Notes under the pieces: generated by a model
Told to the model about the DNA's origin: nothing
The model's database searches: none
Seen by the model: only the letters and a program-made list of their open reading frames with translations
Part shown: in pieces, positions 7,300-15,502 of the stretch
Layout: each line of letters opens with the position of its first letter
How positions within the stretch are numbered: the stretch's first letter is position 1
Position numbers and translations under genes: made by a program
DNA from: a candidate division GN15 bacterium
GTDB taxonomy: Bacteria; Zixibacteria; MSB-5A5; GN15; FEB-12
Length of the DNA stretch: 33,105 nucleotides
Assembly: GCA_014727815.1 (NCBI GenBank)
Contig: WJMS01000209.1
Span: forward strand, 1-33,105
Direction: 5' to 3'

Positions 7300-8616
7300 G
7301 TGCCGCCGGCTATCGTCAACTTCATCGCAGGACAGGTTGGGGTACAGCAGCTCGTGGTTTCCGGTACATCGACAACAGCGCAGACGCCGCCGTCACACCC
7401 CCGGGCAGCCTTTCTCGTTCTTCTCATCATTATATCCTTTACGATCAGCGCCATCGCCCAGGAGCCGGCCGATACGGCCGCCTTTGATTTGCCGGATGAG
7501 CGTCCGGCCCCGCCGACGTCTGTCGTTGTCACCGATTTCAAGTACGATGCCGGCAACCGGGTCGACATCACCTGGGTGCCCTCGATCGATGACCAGCCCG
7601 AACTGACCCTTGTCGACGGCTACACCGTCTATCGCTCGGCCAACGGGGGCGACTACAAGCTTCTCGATTCATTGCTGCCGGGCATCAGCATGTACGAAGA
7701 CGAGGAAGTGACGCCCGATTCGGTCTACACGTATTATGTCGCCACCATGTCCGGCAAGGATACGGTCCAGTCGGTGGTGACGCAGGAGATTCGCCCCGAG
7801 TGGGAACTGGTCAACTTCGATCTCGCCTGGCTGTTCGTGATCGCCGTAATCATCTCCGGCTCGATTGTCTGGTTTATCTGGCGGGCGCGGGCCGGCGCCG
7901 ATTTGTTTGTGCGCAAGATTGCGGGGCTCGATGCGGTCGATGAGGCAATCGGCCGCGCTACCGAGATGGGCCGACCGATCCTGTTCATCCCCGGTATCCT
8001 CGACATGGATGATGTCCAGACGATTGCCGGCCTGACTATCCTCGGCCGCGTCGCCAAACAGATCGCCGACTACGACACCCGTATCCGCATGCCGGTGTCA
8101 CGATCGCTGGTGATGACCGCGGCGCGCGAGACGATCAAGGCGTCGTATCAGGTTGCGGGACGTCCCGATGCCTACTCCGATGACATGGTCAGTTATGTGA
8201 CCGACGAGCAGTTTGGTTATGTCGCGGCGGTTGACGGCATCATGGTGCGCGAGAAACCGGCGACGATCTTCCTGCTGGGCGCGTTTTTTGCCGAGTCACT
8301 CATTCTCGCCGAGACCGGCAACTCGATCGGTGCGATTCAGATTGCCGGCACCGCCCGACCGGCGCAGCTGCCGTTCTTTATCGCCGCGTGCGACTTCACC
8401 CTGATCGGCGAGGAGCTGTTTGCAGCCTCGGCCTATCTGTCCGGTGAACCGAAACAGCTTGGTTCGCTGAAGGGACAGGATGTCGGCAAGGGGATAGCCA
8501 TGCTGGCCATCATTCTCGGCATGGTGGCGGTGACGATGGCGACGGCGTTTGAGATTGATTTCTTCCAGATGATTGCGGACGGCTTAAACCAGGTCTTTTC
8601 GACCAAGGCGGAATAG
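7300..8616 (+). CDS. Module 2 protein A: FN3 domain membrane protein with conserved (probably DUF6754) domain
   Basis: 438 residues from the GTG at 7300. The signal-peptide core (AFLVLLIIISFTIS) begins only near residue 37, so a later start is likely; the in-frame GTG at 7354 would give 420 residues and a normal 17-residue n-region. Neither has a clear ribosome site. FN3 domain about 70-165 (VDGYTVYRSANGG), helix about 175-193, conserved domain about 203-400, then a C-terminal helix. In the 69-residue block from FFAESLIL to GQDVGK it matches A1 at 64 positions, far higher than in the FN3 part. The same C, D and E residues of CDFTLIGEEL are kept. It is followed by B2 after 6 bp. Function unknown; A1 and A2 appear to be recent or strongly constrained paralogues. 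Confidence 0.83.
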   Translation: MPPAIVNFIAGQVGVQQLVVSGTSTTAQTPPSHPRAAFLVLLIIISFTISAIAQEPADTAAFDLPDERPAPPTSVVVTDFKYDAGNRVDITWVPSIDDQPELTLVDGYTVYRSANGGDYKLLDSLLPGISMYEDEEVTPDSVYTYYVATMSGKDTVQSVVTQEIRPEWELVNFDLAWLFVIAVIISGSIVWFIWRARAGADLFVRKIAGLDAVDEAIGRATEMGRPILFIPGILDMDDVQTIAGLTILGRVAKQIADYDTRIRMPVSRSLVMTAARETIKASYQVAGRPDAYSDDMVSYVTDEQFGYVAAVDGIMVREKPATIFLLGAFFAESLILAETGNSIGAIQIAGTARPAQLPFFIAACDFTLIGEELFAASAYLSGEPKQLGSLKGQDVGKGIAMLAIILGMVAVTMATAFEIDFFQMIADGLNQVFSTKAE

Positions 8617-8622
8617 CAGCGC

Positions 8623-9297
8623 ATGCGACGACAGGTACCACTTTTCATCACGTTTTTTGTCGGCACCCTGCTGATCGTGTCGGTCTTCATCCCACCGATG
8701 GAGAACCTCGGTGAAGACTTCACGCTGTTCTTCGATATCATTGCCGTCTTTGCGTTTTTCCTCGGTGGCGGCAACCTGCTGCGCGTCCATTTGACCAAGC
8801 TGTATCGAAAGAGCCCGGATTGGGGCTTCTCGGTCGTGACGGTGGTTGGCTTCTTCCTGATGCTTGCGGCCGGCCTGTTCAAGATCGGCAACCCGGGTGA
8901 CATCTCGGCCTCGGTGACCGCCGAGGGGTCGATGTTCCAGACGATGTTCAACAACGTGGTGCTGCCGCTGCAATCGACGATGTACGCCCTGCTGGCCTTT
9001 TTCATCGCGTCGGCCTCCTACCGCGCCTTCCGTGCGAAGAACCGCGAGGCGACTATCCTGCTCGTTGCGGCGTTCATTATTCTGCTCGGTCGCACGCCGT
9101 TCGGGATGATGCTGACGGCGTGGATTCCCGACTCCTGGTCGGTATTGCAGGTGCCCAACCTGGCGATCTGGATTATGAATTCGCCCAACCTGGCCGGTCA
9201 GCGCGCGATTCTGATCGGGATCGGGCTCGGCGTGGTCTCCATGTCACTGCGGATCATTCTCGGTATTGAACGCACGTACCTGGGGGATGACCGATGA
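8623..9297 (+). CDS. Module 2 protein B: six-helix membrane protein
   Basis: 224 residues, starting MRRQVPLFIT, the B-family N-terminus. The same six-helix plan as B1, with STMYALLAFFIASASYRAFRA in the middle and the GQRAILIGIGLG...RIILGIER block at the end. The loop after helix 2 reads LTKLYRKSPDW, like the basic loop of B1. Its last codons overlap the start of C2 by four bases (ATGA), a strong sign of translational coupling. The closest similarity within the window is to B1; B3 is more distant. No recognised family outside this cluster. Confidence 0.85.
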   Translation: MRRQVPLFITFFVGTLLIVSVFIPPMENLGEDFTLFFDIIAVFAFFLGGGNLLRVHLTKLYRKSPDWGFSVVTVVGFFLMLAAGLFKIGNPGDISASVTAEGSMFQTMFNNVVLPLQSTMYALLAFFIASASYRAFRAKNREATILLVAAFIILLGRTPFGMMLTAWIPDSWSVLQVPNLAIWIMNSPNLAGQRAILIGIGLGVVSMSLRIILGIERTYLGDDR

Positions 9298-10256
9298 TAC
9301 CGTTCGAGCCGATTCGTTTGTTCGCGTTTGGCGGATTCAACGTGCCGATCGTCATCTCGCTGCTGATTATCGGGGGCGGCATGCTCTGGCTGCTGATCCG
9401 CTCGCTCAAAGCCAAAGAGGTTGACCGGCGGATCGTGTTCGTCTTCATCTTCGCGGCCGTCTCGGCGCCGCTGCTGTTCGAGATTACGTTCGACGAGACG
9501 GCAACCCCGATCGTGAAAGGCGTCTTCGAGAAGATCGAGAATATGCCGGAGCGCTCGCGCATTGTGATCGCCTTTGACTTCGACCCGGCCATGGCGCCGG
9601 AAGTGCAGCCGATGGCAAACGCGGTGATCCGCCACGCCCTCGCCAAGAATCACCGCCTGATCTTCATTTCGCTCTGGGCGACCGGTCAGGCGCTGATGGA
9701 CAAGACCATCAGCGAGATCATTCCAGCGGAGTTCCCGCAGAAGCAGGATGGCATCGACTACGTCTCGCTCGGGTACAAGGCGGGCAACGAGGGCGTGCTC
9801 AATGTGATTGTATCCAACGTCAAGAAGATGTTTCCGACCGATGTCAACGGCGTGCCGCTGACCGATATCGCGATTTTCAACGGGGTGCGCTCGATGAAAG
9901 ATGTCGACATGGTCATGGCGGTCGGTGGCGGCAAGCCCGGACCGAAAGAGTGGGTGTTGTTTGTCGGCGATGCGCCGGGTGGGCCGCCGGTGGCGGTCGG
10001 CGTGGCCGCTGTTGTAGCGCCGCAGATGTATCCGTACTATCCCAAGCAGGTGCTCGGTATTCTCGGTGGGATCAAAGGCGCCGCCGAGTATGAATCCGAA
10101 TTGCTCCACAACTATCCGCGTTTCGCGGAGCAGGATACACCTGGCCTGCGCATGATGGGCCCGCAGACGCTGGCCCATGTCGTTATCATGGCCTTCATCA
10201 TATTCGGTAACCTGGCCTTCTTTATCGGTGGGCGGCACAAGGAGAAGCGGCTGTGA
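9294..10256 (+). CDS. Module 2 protein C: membrane-anchored protein with conserved soluble domain
   Basis: 320 residues, the longest C. Two N-terminal helices (about 16-36 and 47-64), soluble domain about 72-290, C-terminal helix about 296-313. It keeps the FDFDP...EVQPMA block, GIDYVSLGYKAGNEG, MFPTDVNGVPL, VGGGKPGPKEW, APQMYPYY and GILGGIKGAAEYE. It overlaps both neighbours by four bases (B2 upstream, D2 downstream), so B2-C2-D2 are translationally linked and probably made in fixed proportion. No catalytic motif is recognised. The glycine-rich VGGGKPGP turn could bind a ligand, which is speculation. Confidence 0.83.
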   Translation: MIPFEPIRLFAFGGFNVPIVISLLIIGGGMLWLLIRSLKAKEVDRRIVFVFIFAAVSAPLLFEITFDETATPIVKGVFEKIENMPERSRIVIAFDFDPAMAPEVQPMANAVIRHALAKNHRLIFISLWATGQALMDKTISEIIPAEFPQKQDGIDYVSLGYKAGNEGVLNVIVSNVKKMFPTDVNGVPLTDIAIFNGVRSMKDVDMVMAVGGGKPGPKEWVLFVGDAPGGPPVAVGVAAVVAPQMYPYYPKQVLGILGGIKGAAEYESELLHNYPRFAEQDTPGLRMMGPQTLAHVVIMAFIIFGNLAFFIGGRHKEKRL

Positions 10257-11065
10257 AGCGATCATCCCTGCTTGTCCTCGCCGTCGTCGTAATCCTCTTC
10301 GCGATCAGCTGGATCCTCAAGGCCAACCAGCTCTCGGCGACCGAGGAGAACTATATCCTCGAGGCTTTCCTGATCACATTCGCGGCCTTTCTGACCCTGT
10401 CGGTACTTTCCTTCCTTTACAAAGACAATCCGTTCTACAAATTTGCCGAGCATCTCTTCGTTGGTGTCTCGGCGGCATTCTGGATGTGTCTCGGCTTCTG
10501 GTCGACCCTGGTCAAGAACCTGATTCCGCGGCTTTCGGAAGGACTGTCCGAGTTTTTCAACGAGCCGTACATGCCGGGCGACTACAACTTCTTCTTCTGG
10601 ATCCCGGTGATCCTGGGTATCCTGCTGTTGATGCGCCTGTCGAAGGAGCATGGCTGGATCGCTCGCTGGCCGCTGGCCTTTATTGTCGGGACAACCGCCG
10701 GCCTGAATTTCGTGCGCTATCTGCGCTCCGACTTCATCGAGCAGATCTCGGCGACCTTTGTGCCGCTGCTTATCGAGTGGCAGGGTGTGGGGCATTTCTT
10801 CAGCAACTTCAATCTGGCAATTGACGGTCAGTTCGTCATGATGCTGTCCAACTGGGTGATTTTTGTCGGTGTCATGTGCGGCCTGATTTACTTCTTCTTC
10901 TCCAAGGAACATACCGGTGTCTTCGGGACGGCATCCCGGGTGGGGATCTGGATTCTCATGATCACTTTCGGGGCATCGTTCGGCTACACCGTGATGGGCC
11001 GTATTTCGCTGCTGGTTGGGCGGCTGACGTTTCTCTTCAAGGACTGGCTGGGCCTGATCAGTTGA
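10253..11065 (+). CDS. Module 2 protein D: polytopic membrane protein with extra N-terminal helix
   Basis: 270 residues from a GTG start that overlaps the C2 stop (GTGA). Relative to D1 it has an N-terminal extension of about 40 residues containing one more hydrophobic helix (residues 5-20). The shared D blocks follow: LSFLYKDNPFY near residue 50, FVGVSAAFW, GWIARWPLAFIVG, YFFFSKEHTGVFG, and FGASFGYTVMGRISLLVGR near the end, closing with DWLGLI. The extra helix would move the N-terminus to the other side of the membrane compared with D1. It ends module 2; 43 bp separate it from A3, the largest gap in the operon. Function unknown. Confidence 0.83.
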   Translation: MKRSSLLVLAVVVILFAISWILKANQLSATEENYILEAFLITFAAFLTLSVLSFLYKDNPFYKFAEHLFVGVSAAFWMCLGFWSTLVKNLIPRLSEGLSEFFNEPYMPGDYNFFFWIPVILGILLLMRLSKEHGWIARWPLAFIVGTTAGLNFVRYLRSDFIEQISATFVPLLIEWQGVGHFFSNFNLAIDGQFVMMLSNWVIFVGVMCGLIYFFFSKEHTGVFGTASRVGIWILMITFGASFGYTVMGRISLLVGRLTFLFKDWLGLIS

Positions 11066-11108
11066 CGAGTGGAATTACTGAGTAACTCCCCGTACGTGTG
11101 GAGGAGCT

Positions 11109-12701
11109 ATGACATATATGCTACGGATAATGCTACTGCTGGTGCTCCTGGCGGGGGTCAGCGGACTGGCGCAGGATCAACCGGTTGCCGACACGGCGGC
11201 CGCTGATACCGCCACCGTCGATCCACCGGCGCCGGTCACCAACCTGACCGGTCAGGATCGGGACAACGACCACGGCCACGCTATCGAGTTGAGCTGGACG
11301 CCGTCGGTCGATGACCTCGAGAACCCGGCCGGCGACCGCAGCGTCATGCGCTATCGCGTCATGATGTGGCGGCCGGCTTTTGCGTTTCGGGTCGACACCC
11401 TGCGGCAGATGTATGAGATGGTCCGGAACAGCTACAAGCCGATCCGCGTGTACAAGCCGCTGGTCGACTCGGCGCTGTCGATGGTCGAACAGGGGGTGAC
11501 CTCGGTGGCCCAGCTGCCGTTCAAGGTCCAGCTTCCCGCCGATGTCGATATGACCGATGTACCCCAGGATCTCCTGCGGCAGACGCTGGAGGATACTCTC
11601 GAGACGATGGTCGGCCAGGTCGAGGTCTCCAAGGACTCGGTCAAGACGTTCCGGTCGACCTTCCTCGATTCGGTCGATGCCCTGACGGCCGCGTATGCGA
11701 CCTATCCCAACAATGGCCGATGGGATTCGATTGGGGCCGAACCGCCCGGCAGCGGCAACTTCCGTCATGCCGGTTCCAAGGATGAATTCTCGCCCGATTT
11801 CCTGCCCGATCACACCGACCTGTATTATCGGGTCGATGCGGTGACGATTGATCCCGATGTCTACGCCGAGTCGGAGATAGTCGGTCCGATCCAGTCGTCC
11901 GGGCAGTGGTACAATACCGGCCGCACGGTGGTGCTGGTCTCGGTGATCATCTTCACCATCTTCACGATCCTGTTCGTGCAGCAGGCCCGGGGCGGCAAAG
12001 AGCTCTATGTCCGTCCGCTGGCGGGAATTGAGGCGGTCGACGATGCGATCGGTCGCGCCACCGAGATGGGCAAGCCGATTCTCTACGTGCTCGGGCTCGG
12101 CGCGGCGTCGGATATCGCCACGATTGCATCGTTTACGATTCTCAGCCGCGTCGCCAAGCGCGTGGCCGAGTACCAGACCGACCTGATCGTGCCGACGTAT
12201 GACCCGATCGTCATGACCGTCGCCCAGGAAGTGGTCAAGTCGTCGTACATGGACGCCGGGCGTCCCGACGATTACCACGAAGACATGGTGTATTTCGTTA
12301 CCCAGTCGCAGTTCGCGTACGTGGCCGCGGTCAACGGTGTCATGCTGCGCCAGCTGCCGGCCACCAATGTCTACATGGGTAAGTTCTACGCCGAGTCGCT
12401 GATTCTCGCGGAGACCGGCGCCCTGGCCGGCTCGATCCAGATTGCCGGTACCGATGAGATCGCCCAGATACCGTTCTTCGTGGTCGCCTGTGACTTCACC
12501 CTGATCGGTGAAGAACTCTACGCGGCCTCGGCGTATCTCGGCGGCGAACCGATCCTGCTCGGCTCGCTCAAGGCCCAGGACTACGCCAAGGCGTTGTTCG
12601 TGATCAGCGCCATTGTCGGCTTTGTCTTTCTGGTCCTGCACGATATAACCGGGGTCGAGTGGTTCACCAACTTCAAAGAATGGTACCGGGTCTCGGACTA
12701 G
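11109..12701 (+). CDS. Module 3 protein A: FN3-like membrane protein with helical insertion
   Basis: 530 residues, with a strong GGAGGAG ribosome site. Signal peptide 1-21 (cleavage near GLA-QDQ). An FN3-like domain starts near residue 40 (LSWTPSVDD at 61), but about 120 residues (93-215) are inserted. The insertion is rich in charged helix-forming sequence (QTLEDTLETMVGQ, VSKDSVKTF) and looks like a coiled-coil or helical bundle. The last FN3 strands resume near 237 (DLYYRVDAVTI). Helix about 272-290, conserved domain about 298-500, C-terminal helix about 502-520. In the 69-residue core block it matches A2 at about 51 positions and keeps CDFTLIGEEL intact. It is thus the divergent paralogue of the three. 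The insertion is on the exported side, so it probably gives this subunit a distinct outside partner. Function unknown. Confidence 0.83.
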   Translation: MTYMLRIMLLLVLLAGVSGLAQDQPVADTAAADTATVDPPAPVTNLTGQDRDNDHGHAIELSWTPSVDDLENPAGDRSVMRYRVMMWRPAFAFRVDTLRQMYEMVRNSYKPIRVYKPLVDSALSMVEQGVTSVAQLPFKVQLPADVDMTDVPQDLLRQTLEDTLETMVGQVEVSKDSVKTFRSTFLDSVDALTAAYATYPNNGRWDSIGAEPPGSGNFRHAGSKDEFSPDFLPDHTDLYYRVDAVTIDPDVYAESEIVGPIQSSGQWYNTGRTVVLVSVIIFTIFTILFVQQARGGKELYVRPLAGIEAVDDAIGRATEMGKPILYVLGLGAASDIATIASFTILSRVAKRVAEYQTDLIVPTYDPIVMTVAQEVVKSSYMDAGRPDDYHEDMVYFVTQSQFAYVAAVNGVMLRQLPATNVYMGKFYAESLILAETGALAGSIQIAGTDEIAQIPFFVVACDFTLIGEELYAASAYLGGEPILLGSLKAQDYAKALFVISAIVGFVFLVLHDITGVEWFTNFKEWYRVSD

Positions 12702-12713
12702 GAGGATTGACTG

Positions 12714-13361
12714 ATGCGACGACAATTACCATTTATCCTGGTCTTCCTCTCCGGCGCCTTCATGGTATTCCAGTATTTCGTGCCGCACGAAAGTTCGGAG
12801 TTCGTCTACGAGTTCCTGCTGGACTGGTTGACCATCATTGGCGGATTTGCGATGGTGCTCGGTATCTGGTCGCTGATCCGCGTGTCTTACGATAAGATCC
12901 AGCGCAAACGGGAGAACTGGGGCTACTCGGTTATCACCCTGGCCGGGTTGTTCTCGATGATCTTCTTCGGCATTACGAACTGGCAGGATGGTTTCGGCTT
13001 CTACATCCTCCAGGCCGACGGGTTGAACAATCCGATGTTTGTGCATTTCTTCGATTACATCCTGATTCCGATTCAGGCGACGATGTTCTCGCTGCTGGCC
13101 TTCTTCATTGCCTCGGCGGCCTATCGTGCCTTCCGTGCCCGAAGCGTGATCGCGTCGCTGCTGCTGCTGGCGGCGTTGATCGTGATGATGCGGTTCAACC
13201 CGCTGTTCGGGGCGTGGATCGAGGATGTCGCCAACTGGCTGATGAACGTGCCCAACCTGGCCGCCCAGCGGGCGATCGTGATCGGTCTCGGACTCGGCAT
13301 GGTCGCCACCGCCCTCAAGATCATTCTCGGGATCGAACGCGGCTACATGGGGCAGGGGTAA
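12714..13361 (+). CDS. Module 3 protein B: six-helix membrane protein
   Basis: 215 residues, ribosome site GGAGG. N-terminus MRRQLPF as in the B family. It keeps the six-helix plan, the basic loop (KIQRKRENWGYS), the middle block QATMFSLLAFFIASAAYRAF, and the end block AQRAIVIGLGLG...KIILGIER. It is the most divergent B: ST is replaced by AT before the middle block and LRIILG becomes LKIILG. It lies 12 bp from both A3 and C3. No recognised family beyond this cluster. Confidence 0.84.
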   Translation: MRRQLPFILVFLSGAFMVFQYFVPHESSEFVYEFLLDWLTIIGGFAMVLGIWSLIRVSYDKIQRKRENWGYSVITLAGLFSMIFFGITNWQDGFGFYILQADGLNNPMFVHFFDYILIPIQATMFSLLAFFIASAAYRAFRARSVIASLLLLAALIVMMRFNPLFGAWIEDVANWLMNVPNLAAQRAIVIGLGLGMVATALKIILGIERGYMGQG

Positions 13362-13373
13362 GGAGAGAAGACT

Positions 13374-14249
13374 ATGACACTATTTGATCGGTTGATGAGA
13401 CTTGACCGGCGCTGGGTCTTCCTCTTCCTTGCGGCGGTCTGTATCGCGGGCTACTACATCGATTACTCGATTCCCATTCGGGTGACCAATGAAGTCCGCA
13501 GTATCTACAAGTTCATCGATTCCCTCCCCGAGGGGGATATCGTTTTCGTGGCGATCGACTACGATCCCTCGAACCAGGCGGAGCTGCATCCCATGACCTA
13601 CGCGATCATGGAACATGCCTTCCGCAACAACTTGAAAGTGATGTTTACGGCGCTCTCGCAGAACGGCCCCGGGATGGCCGACCAGGCGATACGAGATATA
13701 ACCGACTCGGTCGCACTGGATCGGACCTACAACGGGCAACTCTACGAGGGCCGGGAGATCAAAAACGGGGTCGACTACACCTTCCTCGGCTACAAGCCAT
13801 ACTACGCGATCATCATCCTGAGTATGGGCCAGAACTTCCGGATCTCCTTCCCGACCGACTACTACGGCACGCCGCTCGATTCGCTGCCGATGATGCGCGG
13901 GGTGCTCAACTACGACGATGTTGCCTGTGTGATCGACCTTTCGGGCGGGAATATAACCGACGCCTGGATATCGTACGGGCAGGGCAGATACAACTTCCCG
14001 ATGGCGCTCGGCCTGACCGGCGTGATGACCGCCCAGTACTACCCGTACCTGAACTCCGGACAGATTTTCGGAATCATGGGCGGGATGCTCGGGGCGGCCC
14101 AATATGAAAGGCTGGCCGATAACCCCGGCCTGGCGATCGACGGTATGCGGGTGCAGTTACCGGCGCATATCGTCATTGTCCTGTTCATCATCATTGGCAA
14201 TATCGGATACTTCATGAGCCGGCGACGCCAGGCGATGGAAGGGAGGTAA
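13374..14249 (+). CDS. Module 3 protein C: conserved soluble domain with a single N-terminal helix
   Basis: 291 residues, ribosome site AAGGAGAG. Unlike C1 and C2, only one N-terminal helix is visible (about 13-30); the chain then enters the conserved domain (IDYDPSNQAELHPM, GVDYTFLGYKP, SFPTDYYGTPLDSLPMM, DLSGGN, YYPYL, GIMGGMLGAAQYE). A C-terminal helix follows at about 265-283 with a basic tail. Losing one helix means that, if the soluble domain sits on the same side as in C1 and C2, the N-terminus must be on the other side. The usual APQ before YPYL is TAQY here. Function unknown; it is the third paralogue of the C family. Confidence 0.83.
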   Translation: MTLFDRLMRLDRRWVFLFLAAVCIAGYYIDYSIPIRVTNEVRSIYKFIDSLPEGDIVFVAIDYDPSNQAELHPMTYAIMEHAFRNNLKVMFTALSQNGPGMADQAIRDITDSVALDRTYNGQLYEGREIKNGVDYTFLGYKPYYAIIILSMGQNFRISFPTDYYGTPLDSLPMMRGVLNYDDVACVIDLSGGNITDAWISYGQGRYNFPMALGLTGVMTAQYYPYLNSGQIFGIMGGMLGAAQYERLADNPGLAIDGMRVQLPAHIVIVLFIIIGNIGYFMSRRRQAMEGR

Positions 14250-14255
14250 CGGGTT

Positions 14256-15065
14256 ATGGATTTCACTACCTTTTTGTGGACGACCCTGGGCGCCTTCCTG
14301 ACACTGGCGACCTTCTCCTTCTTGTACAAGGATAACCCCTTCTACAAGCTGGCCGAACATCTCGTGGTCGGCGTCTCGGCGGGCTACTTCATGATCATCG
14401 TCTGGCACGGCACGATGGTGCCGAACCTGTTCAATAAGCTGCTCGACGGTGACTGGTTCCTGCTCTTTTTGAACTCGAACCAGTGGTGGTATGTCTTCCC
14501 CGGCATACTGGGGGTCCTGATGTGGACCCGTTTCTCGCGCAAGTACGGCTGGATATCGCGCTGGCCGATGGCGCTGTATATCGGTATCGCGGCCGGTGTG
14601 GCGGTACCGCTGGAAATGTCGAACAAGGTCAACAAGCAGTTGGTAGCCACGATGGTGGATATTGAATGGTCGAATTTCTTCGGCGCCGGTATCTGGGATC
14701 CGTTTTCGGGTTTTGCCAACCTGCTGATCTTCGTGGGCGCCATCTCCGGCCTGATCTACTTCTTCTTCTCCAAGGCTCACACCGGGGCCTTTGGCGGGGT
14801 GGCCAAGCTGGGGATATGGACGTTGATGATCGGTTTCGGCGCCTCGTTCGGGTTCACCGTCATGGCGCGTATTTCGCTGTTCATCAATCGATTACAGTAC
14901 CTCGATCAGAACTGGGCGCAGACGGCGTTTGATTCGACCAATCCCAATTACAACACGGGATTCCAGTTGGTCTTCTGGCTGGTGGTGCTGATGCTTCTGG
15001 CTTACGCGGTGTGGGAATTTATTGCCTATCTGCGTCGACGCGGGGAAGCATCGACACCTGAGTAA
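14256..15065 (+). CDS. Module 3 protein D: polytopic membrane protein with extra C-terminal helix
   Basis: 269 residues, ribosome site GGGAGGT. D-family blocks: FSFLYKDNPFYKLAEHL near residue 24, VVGVSAGYF, GWISRWPMALYIG, YFFFSKAHTGAFG (SKEH is SKAH here), FGASFGFTVMARISLF. After the point where D1 and D2 stop (DWLGLI, here DQNWAQ), it continues for about 45 residues with another helix (LVFWLVVLMLLAYAVWEF) and a basic-acidic tail. It is the last gene of the operon; a strong intrinsic terminator begins 27 bp after its stop codon. Function unknown. Confidence 0.83.
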   Translation: MDFTTFLWTTLGAFLTLATFSFLYKDNPFYKLAEHLVVGVSAGYFMIIVWHGTMVPNLFNKLLDGDWFLLFLNSNQWWYVFPGILGVLMWTRFSRKYGWISRWPMALYIGIAAGVAVPLEMSNKVNKQLVATMVDIEWSNFFGAGIWDPFSGFANLLIFVGAISGLIYFFFSKAHTGAFGGVAKLGIWTLMIGFGASFGFTVMARISLFINRLQYLDQNWAQTAFDSTNPNYNTGFQLVFWLVVLMLLAYAVWEFIAYLRRRGEASTPE

Positions 15066-15091
15066 TTGGCAACCGAAGTGATAGTATCGAT

Positions 15092-15127
15092 TCCCGCCCG
15101 ATTTTTTCAATCGGGCGGGATTTTTTT
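15092..15127 (+). terminator. Intrinsic terminator of the 12-gene operon
   Basis: Perfect 12-bp stem TCCCGCCCGATT (15092-15103) with AATCGGGCGGGA (15109-15120), loop TTTTC, followed by seven T (15121-15127). Confidence 0.95.
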
Positions 15128-15383
15128 GTAGCATTTTTCAGGATGATGCAGTATAGGAGAAACCGGGAGTGGCGATATCCGCTTTGGCGCCGTGACGGTT
15201 TTGGTCACACGATATGGCGCAATTTAGCCAACACATTGAGCGGCAAGGCCATAGCTGTGCGGCGACCGCCCCTGTAAGCGCATGCCCGACAGTGCGTTAC
15301 CCGTCCGTCAACTTCCCCGTTCTATAACATTATCAATGTTATCCACTTAGCGCGTTTTTTTTGACTGTCAAGCAAAAAAGTTC
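15128..15383. other. Gene-free intergenic stretch
   Basis: No supported ORF or RNA gene. It contains a small dyad GTGAC (15192-15196) / GTCAC (15204-15208) of unknown meaning and the larger dyads listed separately near its right end. No known riboswitch or tRNA pattern was recognised. Confidence 0.5.
15324..15342. promoter_or_regulatory. Perfect 19-bp operator-like dyad
   Basis: ATAACATT (15324-15331), spacer ATC, AATGTTAT (15335-15342): a perfect 8-bp inverted repeat centred about 54 bp upstream of the -35 element of the small basic gene. It has the size of a Fur-family site but is not the Fur consensus. The regulator is unknown. Confidence 0.45.
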
Positions 15384-15390
15384 TTGACAG
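15365..15390. promoter_or_regulatory. Inverted repeat overlapping the -35 element
   Basis: CTGTCAAG (15365-15372) and CTTGACAG (15383-15390) are perfect reverse complements 18 bp apart centre to centre. The right arm covers the -35 hexamer TTGACA, so a bound dimeric regulator would block RNA polymerase. Confidence 0.45.
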
Positions 15391-15412
15391 CTCGGCAAAA
15401 TTTTCCTACCGT
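15384..15412 (+). promoter_or_regulatory. Promoter of the small basic protein gene
   Basis: -35 TTGACA (15384-15389, perfect), 17-nt spacer, weak -10 TACCGT (15407-15412). The leader to the ATG is about 85 nt. A good -35 with a poor -10 often goes with an activator. Confidence 0.5.
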
Positions 15413-15502
15413 GCGTGCGGAGTGAGGGACCTTCACAAACAGCCACACGAAGCCAGGGAAAGGGTAGCAACCACGTAGTACACATGGAAAGTGAGGTGGC
15501 TA

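Noticed and set aside
11133-12725. 530-codon minus-strand frame opposite A3
   Set aside because: Antisense shadow of a gene with signal peptide, membrane helices and conserved motifs; no ribosome site or recognisable domain.
3746-15065. Triplicated cluster as an ABC transporter, secretion system or respiratory complex
   Set aside because: No Walker A/B ATPase, no pilin-like or secretin motif, and no haem, Fe-S or quinone-site motif was found in the twelve proteins.
15339-15347. TTATCCACT, 8 of 9 match to a DnaA box
   Set aside because: A single near-match overlapping a better-explained dyad; no cluster of boxes, no AT-rich unwinding element and no dnaA/dnaN nearby, so no origin is supported.
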